This document shows positions 1-5,564 of a stretch of DNA of 5,618 nt, one piece after another. The DNA comes from Syntrophomonadaceae bacterium (lineage in GTDB: Bacteria > Bacillota > Syntrophomonadia > Syntrophomonadales > Syntrophomonadaceae), in assembly GCA_012840625.1 (NCBI GenBank), contig DUSB01000090.1:1-5618 (forward strand). Direction: 5' to 3'. A program made the translations under genes and the position numbers. Positions within the stretch are counted from its first letter, which is position 1. Each line of letters starts with the position of its first letter. The notes under the pieces were generated by a model that was not told the DNA's origin, ran no database searches, and was given only the letters and a program-made list of their open reading frames with translations.

Positions 1-12
1 GAATAAGATGCG

Positions 13-1407
13 ATGCGTAAAATCCTGGCCATTTTTGTTGCCAAACTAGCGCTATGGGCCAGCCGGTTGCTGGGATATGGGGGGACTGATTTTCCTGGAC
101 GTTTAGCCCGTAAAATTTATCCGGCTATCCTCAGCGATCTGGCTGCAAACATTGATGAAGAGATCTTTATAGTAACGGGTACCAATGGGAAAACCACCAC
201 TACTAATATGATTGCGGCGATGATAAAAGAAGAGGGTTATACATATGTCCATAATGCTGCAGGTGCTAACATGATGGGAGGGATTACCACGTCCTTCATT
301 GAGGCCACCAATCTTATGGGGACGCGCCATTTTGATTATGCCCTGCTGGAAGCGGATGAAGCCAATGTACCTCTTTTAATCAAGGAAATTTCGCCGCGGG
401 TGGTTCTGATCACTAATTTTTTTGCTGATCAGCTGGATCGTTTTGGAGAACTGGATCATACGATTAATCTGATTAAGGATGCCGTGAGGGGGCAGGACAT
501 TGAGTTGGTACTCAATGCCGATGATCCCCTGGTTTCACATTTTCAAAATGAAACCGGTCTTCACTGCTGGTACTATGGTTTTGATCAAACAGATTATGAC
601 TCACCATCATCAACACATAACCGTGAAGGGCAGTTCTGTGTTTTTTGCGGACATAAGCTAAGGTATGAACGCTATCATTATGCACAGTTAGGCAAATACT
701 ACTGTCCTGAATGCGGCAACAGTAACCCCAGAGCTAATTTTATAGCTAAAAATTTACGGATGTCACCTGCTATTCAATTTGAAGTCAATGATATGGAGAT
801 TTATAGCCCTTATCAGGGATTCTATAACGCCTATAATATTTTAGCGGCTGTTTCTTTAGCTAAATTAGTTGGGATGCGCGATGAAGCTGTGCAAAAGGCT
901 ATAGCAAAGTATGAACCCCGGGCTGGGCGCATGGAGATCTTCAACATAGACAGTAAAAAAACGATTTTAGTGCTGGTAAAAAACGCCACCGGCTTCAACC
1001 AAACCCTGCAAATGTTATCACAGGATCCAGCCAGCAAGAATCTGTTTATAGCTCTAAATGATAATGCAGCCGATGGGAGAGATATTTCATGGATTTGGGA
1101 TGTGGATTTTGCCTTCTTAGCAGATAAGCACAGCAGGCCCCAGCATTATATCTGTTCAGGGCAACGAAGCGGGGATATGGCGCTGCGCATCAAGTATGAT
1201 GGTCTGCCTGTTGATCATATTCATATTAGCGCATCGCTTAAAGATGGAATTTTGGAGACCTTATCCTTGCCGGGAGAAACAGCTTACATTTTATCCAGTT
1301 ATACAGCTCTATTTGCCTGCAGGAACATTTTACTTAAACTGCAAAAACAATATGGTTCTCCTTTAACAGCGGAGCAGCAGGATCAATCAATGTTAACGTC
1401 ATCATAA
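13..1407 (+). CDS. murT: MurT-type Mur ligase (lipid II isoglutaminyl synthase ligase subunit family)
   Basis: Family role: with GatD, MurT amidates the alpha-carboxyl of D-Glu in lipid II. The ligase activates the carboxylate with ATP and receives ammonia from GatD, at the cytoplasmic face of the membrane. Seen in the 464-aa product: a hydrophobic N-terminus; the Mur ligase P-loop TGTNGKTTT at residues 55-63; LLEADEANVP (111-120) and NFFADQLDRFGELD (135-148), both typical of the central ATPase domain. A four-cysteine ribbon insert (C209, C212, C231, C234) is characteristic of MurT. A C-terminal DUF1727 domain carries LNDNAADGRDISWIWD (348-363). D350 there lies where the MurT aspartate that completes the GatD triad is expected. 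Start: an in-frame TAA at 4-6 lies just upstream and the N-terminus fits the family, so ATG 13 is chosen, although the visible Shine-Dalgarno is weak. The stop overlaps the ribosome binding site of the next gene. All key motifs look intact. Family assignment is firm; the exact substrate is inferred. Confidence 0.92.
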   Translation: MRKILAIFVAKLALWASRLLGYGGTDFPGRLARKIYPAILSDLAANIDEEIFIVTGTNGKTTTTNMIAAMIKEEGYTYVHNAAGANMMGGITTSFIEATNLMGTRHFDYALLEADEANVPLLIKEISPRVVLITNFFADQLDRFGELDHTINLIKDAVRGQDIELVLNADDPLVSHFQNETGLHCWYYGFDQTDYDSPSSTHNREGQFCVFCGHKLRYERYHYAQLGKYYCPECGNSNPRANFIAKNLRMSPAIQFEVNDMEIYSPYQGFYNAYNILAAVSLAKLVGMRDEAVQKAIAKYEPRAGRMEIFNIDSKKTILVLVKNATGFNQTLQMLSQDPASKNLFIALNDNAADGRDISWIWDVDFAFLADKHSRPQHYICSGQRSGDMALRIKYDGLPVDHIHISASLKDGILETLSLPGETAYILSSYTALFACRNILLKLQKQYGSPLTAEQQDQSMLTSS

Positions 1408-1418
1408 AGGGGTAGAGT

Positions 1419-2156
1419 ATGAAATCCTTTATTATAGCTTATATGTATCCTGATCTGATGAATTTATTTGCTGATCGGGGTAATATAATTTGTTTGCAAA
1501 AACGTATGCAATGGTATGGTTTCCCCTGTAAAGTCCAGGCGGTTCATATCGGGACAGCTTTGTCTTTTGATGAAGTGGATATGGTTTTCATGGGTGGTGG
1601 TTCTGATCGTGGACTAAAATCCATCTATGGGGATCTGGCCAGCAGAGCAGATGATTTTAAACAGGCTGTCGAGGACCAGCTGCCGGTATTATGTATAGGC
1701 AATGCCTATCAGCTGTTGGGTCGGGAGTATGAAACTGCAGAGGGAATGCAGTCGGGGTTAAATCTATGTGACTTTTATACCACCCTGGCACAGGAACGTA
1801 TGGTGGGCAATATTGTACTGGAAAATTCAATTACAGGACAAAAGCAGTTTATAGTCGGCTTTGAAAACCATACAGGAAAAACCTTTCTTACTGATAAGGC
1901 CTCCCCTTTTGCTTCAGTAATAAAAGGTTATGGGAATAATGGTGAAGACGGGTCCGAAGGAATCAATTATAAGAACCTGGTTGGCACCTATCTGCATGGA
2001 CCGCTGTTGCCTAAAAATCCGCATATTGCAGATTACTTTATTCAAACTATGGTACAGCGGCGTGGCATCAGAACAGATTGGCAGCATACTCTGGACGACA
2101 CCATAGAATGGCTGGCTCACGAGCAAATAAAATCCAGGGTTTTAAAAGGTCGCTAG
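1419..2156 (+). CDS. gatD: GatD-type class I glutamine amidotransferase, nucleophile Cys replaced
   Basis: Family role: GatD is the CobB/CobQ-like glutaminase that supplies ammonia to MurT for lipid II amidation. The 245-aa length is normal. Seen: an N-terminal YPDLMNLFADRGN (10-22); a glycine turn MGGGSDRG (58-65); GFENHTGKTFL (147-157); and GTYLHGPLLPKNP (189-201), which carries the expected catalytic histidine H193. The nucleophile elbow is abnormal. Family members read roughly P-V-L-A-I-C-G-G-Y-Q, whereas here it is P-V-L-C-I-G-N-A-Y-Q (89-98). The cysteine position is therefore G94 and the next two glycines are N and A; the only nearby cysteine is C92, two residues early. The frame is open throughout, so this is substitution rather than a frameshift. 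The start is supported by AAAGGGG six bases upstream. The 11-bp gap from murT indicates co-expression. It probably forms a complex with MurT, but standard glutaminase activity is doubtful. The symbol names the family, not a proven activity. Confidence 0.88.
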   Translation: MKSFIIAYMYPDLMNLFADRGNIICLQKRMQWYGFPCKVQAVHIGTALSFDEVDMVFMGGGSDRGLKSIYGDLASRADDFKQAVEDQLPVLCIGNAYQLLGREYETAEGMQSGLNLCDFYTTLAQERMVGNIVLENSITGQKQFIVGFENHTGKTFLTDKASPFASVIKGYGNNGEDGSEGINYKNLVGTYLHGPLLPKNPHIADYFIQTMVQRRGIRTDWQHTLDDTIEWLAHEQIKSRVLKGR

Positions 2157-2168
2157 CATAGTTTATTA

Positions 2169-2178
2169 CCCGGCCGGG
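2169..2178. repeat. Short GC palindrome in the gatD-prenyltransferase gap
   Basis: CCCGGCCGGG is a perfect 10-bp palindrome in an otherwise AT-rich 61-bp gap. It has no loop and no T-tract, so it is not a convincing terminator. It could be a protein-binding site or chance. No clear sigma-A promoter is visible in this gap, which favours read-through from gatD into the prenyltransferase gene. Confidence 0.3.
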
Positions 2179-2217
2179 CAAACTGTTAGTAAATTGTTCC
2201 ACAAGGAGTGAACGCCC

Positions 2218-3264
2218 ATGGAGCCGGATAAGAGCAGACCACTGCTTTCCCCCTTTTCAGATGAAATACTTGGTCAGCGTATAAAAGAAGTATTATTATC
2301 CAGCCATACATGTCCCCATGAAATGATTGTCCATATTACCAGCCGCAACGGCAAGCTGATACGTCCACGTTTAGTATACCTATCAGCTTCTTTTGCTGAA
2401 AGTGATCCCGATAGGGTGCGGGATATGGCTGTGGCAGTGGAGCTTATTCATATGGCCTCGCTGGTCCACGATGATGTGATTGATGGTGCCTCAACTCGCA
2501 GGGGTCAGGATAGCATCAATGGTCTCTGGGGCAATCAGGCAGCAGTTTTATTAGGAGATTACCTTTTTGCCCAGGCCTTTCATTTGATCAACACATACAC
2601 CTTGCCGGCGGTGATGGAAATTGCTACCGAAACAATTAAAACCATGTGTATGGGGGAAATTTCTCAGATGAATATGGCCTGCCAGCTGCAAATAAAACAG
2701 GAAGACTATCTGCAAAAGATTCATGGCAAGACAGCCTGTCTTTTTGCAGCCGCCTGTAAAATTGGAGCCATTACTGCTGCGCTTTCTCCAGCACAGGTTA
2801 AAATGCTGGAGAAATACGGGCTGTGTCTTGGCTATGCCTACCAGATTATCGATGATCTGCTCGATTATCTGGCTGATCCGCTTTTATGGAACAAGGTGGT
2901 GGGAAGTGACTGGCAGGAGGGCAATGTAACCCTGCCCTTAATTGCTCTGATGCAAGATAAAAAGTATCAACAGTGGCTATCAGACCTATTTTCTACGCGG
3001 CAACTTTCACCCTTGCAGTGGCAGCAGTTGATTGCAGCACTATACAGTACTGGAGCAGTCAAATATTGTTTAAATACGGCTGAGGAGTATTTACAGGCCG
3101 CCATTCGACAGCTGGAGCATCTTCCTGCTGTACCGGCATTACAGCAATTACAGTCTCTGGCAGATTATCTTTTGAATGATTATTATCATAAGCTGTGTAA
3201 AACGGAGAGGCAATTTGCAAAGGATATGGTATATTATGCAGACCAATCTAGCCTACAGGCCTGA
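2218..3264 (+). CDS. hepT: Long-chain trans-polyprenyl diphosphate synthase (heptaprenyl synthase component II-like)
   Basis: The enzyme family condenses isopentenyl diphosphate units onto an allylic diphosphate to make long all-trans chains for menaquinone side chains or terpenes. It is cytoplasmic and acts near the membrane. Seen in the 348-aa product: GKLIRPRL (45-52); the first Asp-rich motif within SLVHDDVID (81-89, D85/D86/D89); GDYLFAQAF (113-121); and the second Asp-rich motif QIIDDLLDY (209-217, D212/D213/D216), followed by GSDWQEGNVTLPLI (229-242). Small residues A80 and S81 just before the first motif are typical of long-chain (C30-C40) synthases, in which no bulky side chain blocks chain growth. 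The start is supported by AAGGAG nine bases upstream. In Bacillus, HepT needs the small HepS subunit, and no hepS is in this window. The C-terminus overlaps the start of the next gene. A heptaprenyl (C35) product is inferred from the DUF2600 neighbour; hexa- or octaprenyl products cannot be excluded. Confidence 0.88.
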   Translation: MEPDKSRPLLSPFSDEILGQRIKEVLLSSHTCPHEMIVHITSRNGKLIRPRLVYLSASFAESDPDRVRDMAVAVELIHMASLVHDDVIDGASTRRGQDSINGLWGNQAAVLLGDYLFAQAFHLINTYTLPAVMEIATETIKTMCMGEISQMNMACQLQIKQEDYLQKIHGKTACLFAAACKIGAITAALSPAQVKMLEKYGLCLGYAYQIIDDLLDYLADPLLWNKVVGSDWQEGNVTLPLIALMQDKKYQQWLSDLFSTRQLSPLQWQQLIAALYSTGAVKYCLNTAEEYLQAAIRQLEHLPAVPALQQLQSLADYLLNDYYHKLCKTERQFAKDMVYYADQSSLQA

Positions 3265-4330
3265 AAAGAAACAGTGCAAGAACAAAAGGGCCCAAAATCA
3301 ATTGCTGAGACGCTATATCGTACTGGTTCTGCCCGCAGTTCGCTGTCAGCTTTCTCGATGGCAGCACAGGGCAAAAAACTGTAATGATCCAGTATTAAAA
3401 CAACAAGCCTGCAGCAGCATATCAAGAAAAACTTTCCATTGTCAGGGAGGTGCAGTTTTTGCGGCTACCCAGGCCAGATATTACCGGAAAATCTTAATTA
3501 CCCTGATTGTTGCCTATCAGACCATTTGCGATTACCTGGATAATCTTTGTGATCGCGCCGGTTGTTATGATCTGCAGGCATTTCGGCAGCTGCATCAGGT
3601 TCTTATTGACGCTCTGACTCCGGGGAACATACCACAGGATTATTATGCCTTCTACCCACATAAGGATGATGGGGGTTATTTAAATCAATTGCTTTACTGT
3701 TGTCAGCAGTGCATTGAACAGCTGCCTTCTTATGATAAGGTTTATTCTCATGTCTTGTGGTTTGCATCTTGCTATATTGATCTGCAGGTGTATAAACACA
3801 TTGATACCGCTGTTCGGGAAGAAGCCTTAATGAAATGGGCGCTGGAAAACAATGACAATCCGGAAATTAAATGGCAGGAATTTAGCGCTGCAGCTGGTTC
3901 TACCTTGGGCATTTTTGCCTTATTTGAATTGGCCTGCCATCCTGATACAACTGAAGAAGACAGTCAGAAGATACGGGACGATTATTTTCCCTGGATTTGT
4001 GGCTTCCATATCTTACTGGACTACTTTATTGATCAAGAAGAGGATGTAGCCGGTGGAGATTTAAACTTCACTTTTTATTACAAAAATGAAGAAGATATGA
4101 TGAAGCGTTTCGATGTTTTTGCCTGCGAAGCCAGGCAAAGAGCATGTCAGTCTGGAAACGTTCATCTGGTACAATTAATGTTAGATGGGCTACCGGCGAT
4201 GTATTTAAGTGATCCCAAGGTTAAACATGGCGGTAAAACCCAACATGCTGAGCGAATACTGAATCATTTTGACCGGGAGGCAAAGCAGCTTTATCGTCTG
4301 TGTCATATCTTTAGAGTAGTAACAGACTAG
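3236..4330 (+). CDS. ytpB: DUF2600 / YtpB-family large terpene synthase (tetraprenyl-beta-curcumene synthase-like)
   Basis: Characterised family members (Bacillus YtpB) cyclise C35 heptaprenyl diphosphate to tetraprenyl-beta-curcumene, a precursor of C35 sesquarterpenes. Seen in the 364-aa product from ATG 3236: VLPAVRCQLSRW (31-42); the family signature KTFHCQGGAV (65-74); the Asp-rich DYLDNLCDR (99-107); WQEFSAAAGSTLG (213-225); a second acidic motif DYFIDQEED (262-270); and LDGLPAMYLSDPKV (316-329). The two acidic motifs are the likely Mg-diphosphate binding sites, which is an inference. The start is uncertain. ATG 3236 has a weak AAAGGA upstream and overlaps the prenyltransferase by 29 nt. 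TTG 3215 follows GGAGAGG (3204-3210) with only four bases of spacing. TTG 3302 would avoid the overlap. The frame also stays open upstream to ATG 3176, but that would reach deep into the previous gene. Adjacency to a long-chain prenyl synthase fits a supplier-user pair. No squalene-hopene-type cyclase is in the window. Confidence 0.88.
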   Translation: MQTNLAYRPEKKQCKNKRAQNQLLRRYIVLVLPAVRCQLSRWQHRAKNCNDPVLKQQACSSISRKTFHCQGGAVFAATQARYYRKILITLIVAYQTICDYLDNLCDRAGCYDLQAFRQLHQVLIDALTPGNIPQDYYAFYPHKDDGGYLNQLLYCCQQCIEQLPSYDKVYSHVLWFASCYIDLQVYKHIDTAVREEALMKWALENNDNPEIKWQEFSAAAGSTLGIFALFELACHPDTTEEDSQKIRDDYFPWICGFHILLDYFIDQEEDVAGGDLNFTFYYKNEEDMMKRFDVFACEARQRACQSGNVHLVQLMLDGLPAMYLSDPKVKHGGKTQHAERILNHFDREAKQLYRLCHIFRVVTD

Positions 4331-4380
4331 CAGGGTATCATGGATGATAGCCTATCGGGTTGCAGATTTTAGAGATGATA

Positions 4381-4408
4381 AAAGAGCAGGGAAGTTTTCC
4401 TGCTCTTT
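4381..4408. terminator. Bidirectional hairpin terminator between convergent genes
   Basis: Perfect 10-bp arms AAAGAGCAGG (4381-4390) and CCTGCTCTTT (4399-4408) surround an 8-base loop. The hairpin sits in the 97-bp gap between the DUF2600 gene and the convergent GreA-like gene. Read on the - strand, the stem ends in CTCTTTTATC, a modest U-run. On the + strand the stem ends in CTCTTT and is followed by GAAGC. It probably ends transcription from both sides, more convincingly for the - strand. Confidence 0.72.
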
Positions 4409-4427
4409 GAAGCTCTTGCTGGCCTTA

Positions 4428-4883
4428 TTAAAGTGGATAGATGATCGATTCGATTTCAAAACGCATTTTACCCGCCGGAACCTCTACTTCTATTTGATCC
4501 CCTTTTTTCTTTAAGAATAGCGCCTGTCCCATTGGGGATAAATAGGTTGCTCCAGGAACGGACCGTTCCTGGGGTTTATGTTGTTTAGGTGAAATAATGC
4601 GCAGGGTTTGTAAACGGTTATTGTCCAGGTTGCGTAATTCCACCTGACTTCCAATAGTGACGAAAGGCAGATGATTGTTCCCGTTTTCAGTAATCTGCAC
4701 GTTTTTCACCAGTGATTCTAATTTTTGCAAATAGTTGGTAAATAAAGCCATGTATTTTTCCTTTTCTATTTTTGGAACCTGAAGCACTTCATCTAAGAAT
4801 TCTTTGCTTTCTTCTTCAAACTCCATCATATGTTTATGCAAATGATCAAAAGCTTGCTGTGATAGTATACATTTATTACTCAA
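4428..4883 (-). CDS. GreA/GreB C-terminal-domain protein (GreA-like transcription factor)
   Basis: The 151-aa product has a C-terminal GreA/GreB FKBP-like domain at about residues 74-149. Its signatures are VTIGSQVELRNLD (75-87), LSPMGQALFLKKKGDQIEVEVPAG (split here as 115-127 and 128-138), and a final FEIESI. In GreA this domain binds RNA polymerase near the secondary channel. The N-terminal part (about 1-65) is charged and probably helical, but lacks the GreA coiled-coil tip signature GDLxENAEY. It has instead an acidic stretch EFEEESKEFLDE (21-32). It may therefore be a cleavage-deficient or competing secondary-channel factor, or an Rnk-like protein, rather than GreA itself. The start is TTG at 4883-4881, supported by GAGGAGG nine bases upstream. 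No ATG nearby is better placed. It is transcribed divergently from lspA and convergently with the terpene operon. Domain assignment is firm; function is inferred. Confidence 0.85.
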   Translation of the reverse strand: MSNKCILSQQAFDHLHKHMMEFEEESKEFLDEVLQVPKIEKEKYMALFTNYLQKLESLVKNVQITENGNNHLPFVTIGSQVELRNLDNNRLQTLRIISPKQHKPQERSVPGATYLSPMGQALFLKKKGDQIEVEVPAGKMRFEIESIIYPL

Positions 4884-4892
4884 AATCCCCCG

Positions 4893-4899
4893 CCTCCTC
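4893..4899 (-). promoter_or_regulatory. Ribosome binding site fixing the TTG start of the GreA-like gene
   Basis: Read on the - strand this is GAGGAGG, nine bases before the TTG at 4883-4881. It is an almost ideal anti-16S match and is the main reason to accept the TTG start. Confidence 0.8.
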
Positions 4900-4933
4900 A
4901 GCCTCTCCCAAGTGGGTTCATATCTAAATGTAG

Positions 4934-4963
4934 AAGCACGCCATCGAATTCGACGGCGTGCTT
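4934..4963 (-). promoter_or_regulatory. 30-bp near-perfect palindrome in the GreA-like gene leader
   Basis: Arms AAGCACGCC (4934-4942) and GGCGTGCTT (4955-4963) flank the inner palindrome TCGAATTCGA (4944-4953). The only imperfection is the pair 4943/4954. Read as + strand RNA this pair is an A-C mismatch. Read as - strand RNA it is a G-U wobble, so the - strand transcript forms an unbroken stem of about 13 bp with an AAUU loop. The element lies roughly 12 to 42 bases after the predicted transcription start of the GreA-like gene. No U-tract follows it on either strand, so a simple terminator is unlikely. It may be a stabilising or regulatory 5' leader hairpin, or a dimeric repressor operator. 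Confidence 0.55.
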
Positions 4964-4982
4964 AAGGTATTATATTATTACT

Positions 4983-5012
4983 AGCATACCATAAAATCGC
5001 CTGACTTGTAAA
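4983..5012 (-). promoter_or_regulatory. Predicted sigma-A promoter of the GreA-like gene
   Basis: On the - strand: -35 TTTACA (5012-5007), an 18-bp spacer, and -10 TATGCT (4988-4983). The -10 is preceded by TGG, giving an extended -10 element. Transcription would start near 4976 and give a leader of about 90 nt containing the palindrome. This was read by eye; the -35 is one mismatch from consensus. Confidence 0.55.
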
Positions 5013-5045
5013 TATATGCTTACAGTAACCAGGTATCATTTTTGT

Positions 5046-5074
5046 TTGTCAACACTTAAAGACTCGCGTAGAAT
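5046..5074 (+). promoter_or_regulatory. Predicted sigma-A promoter of lspA
   Basis: -35 TTGTCA (5046-5051), an exact 17-bp spacer, and -10 TAGAAT (5069-5074) are each one mismatch from consensus. The start of transcription would be near 5081, about 28 bases before the TTG start of lspA. It lies back-to-back with the promoter of the GreA-like gene; the two -35 boxes are 33 bp apart. Confidence 0.7.
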
Positions 5075-5095
5075 AATAATGATTGTGTGCCGAAT

Positions 5096-5101
5096 AGGAG
5101 G
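5096..5101 (+). promoter_or_regulatory. Ribosome binding site fixing the TTG start of lspA
   Basis: AGGAGG lies seven bases before TTG 5109. The in-frame ATGs at 5016 and 5079 have no comparable site. They fall before or at the predicted transcription start, so they are rejected as starts. Confidence 0.85.
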
Positions 5102-5108
5102 AATTGTA

Positions 5109-5564
5109 TTGCGTTTTTGGCTGACGATTATAGCTGTTATATTTATTGATCAGCTATGCAAGTTCACAGTTGAATCTAAAATGGTTTGGGGACAGAGCTG
5201 GGAAGTTGTTCCTGGTGTTCTGGATTTTGCTCTGGTACATAATTATGGAGCTGCTTTCGGTATTATGCAGGGAAAATCCTGGTTCTTTTTAATCATGGCT
5301 TTTATTGTTATTGCTATCATCTTGTATTTATATTCCCGCTATTCTTTTCCTCCCCTGGGCCAATATGCAGCTGCACTGTTAATTGGTGGTGCTATAGGAA
5401 ATTTTATTGATCGCTGGTTTTATGGATATGTGATTGACTTTATCAGTATCGGTTGGTGGCCTGTTTTTAATATTGCAGATATGGCGATAGTAATGGGTGG
5501 AATCTTATTTTTCATTTTTATATGGCAAAATGAAAAGCAGGAGGGTACCAATGAACGGGATTAA
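5109..5564 (+). CDS. lspA: Lipoprotein signal peptidase (signal peptidase II)
   Basis: LspA is the membrane aspartyl protease that cleaves the signal peptide of prolipoproteins before the lipidated cysteine. The 151-aa product, read from TTG 5109, matches the family's usual length. Seen: an N-terminal membrane segment (about 3-19) ending in IDQLCKF (13-19); NYGAAFGI (45-52); membrane segments around 58-77 and 84-100; GNFIDRWFYGYVIDFI (97-112); and FNIADMAI (120-127) entering the last membrane segment, followed by a charged tail. The two catalytic aspartates are expected to be D110 (in VIDF) and D124 (in NIAD), and both are present. A start further upstream would add about 30 unrelated residues. 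The gene has its own promoter and overlaps the next gene by 14 nt, the common lspA-rluD arrangement in Firmicutes. Identification is secure. Confidence 0.96.
   Translation: MRFWLTIIAVIFIDQLCKFTVESKMVWGQSWEVVPGVLDFALVHNYGAAFGIMQGKSWFFLIMAFIVIAIILYLYSRYSFPPLGQYAAALLIGGAIGNFIDRWFYGYVIDFISIGWWPVFNIADMAIVMGGILFFIFIWQNEKQEGTNERD

Noticed and set aside
103..330. Open frame on the - strand inside the murT gene
   Set aside because: It lies opposite the conserved P-loop region of MurT, its translation resembles no family I know, and it has no convincing ribosome binding site.
1683..1721. Frameshift or pseudogene explanation for the missing GatD cysteine
   Set aside because: The frame is uninterrupted, conserved motifs on both sides are in the same frame, and no single-base shift restores C-G-G at this position.
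1914..2126. Open frame on the - strand inside gatD
   Set aside because: It lies fully opposite the conserved C-terminal part of GatD, including the catalytic histidine region, and has no recognisable domain.
2723..2929. Open frame in a second + strand frame inside the prenyl synthase
   Set aside because: It overlaps the conserved second Asp-rich motif of the true frame and is a low-complexity shadow.
3234..3425. Open frame on the - strand at the start of the terpene synthase gene
   Set aside because: No family resemblance was found, and the + strand frame carries the DUF2600 signature here.
4343..4359. Short inverted repeat GATAG/CTATC after the terpene synthase stop
   Set aside because: The stem is only four or five bases with almost no loop, and the much stronger hairpin at 4381-4408 explains termination.
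4907..4916. CCCAAGTGGG palindrome in the GreA-like gene leader
   Set aside because: Four-base arms with a two-base loop cannot form a stable hairpin and may be chance. No T-box or known riboswitch consensus is visible around it.
5016..5108. Longer LspA starting at ATG 5016 or 5079
   Set aside because: The extra residues do not resemble LspA N-termini. The predicted promoter lies inside this stretch, and AGGAGG is correctly spaced only for TTG 5109.
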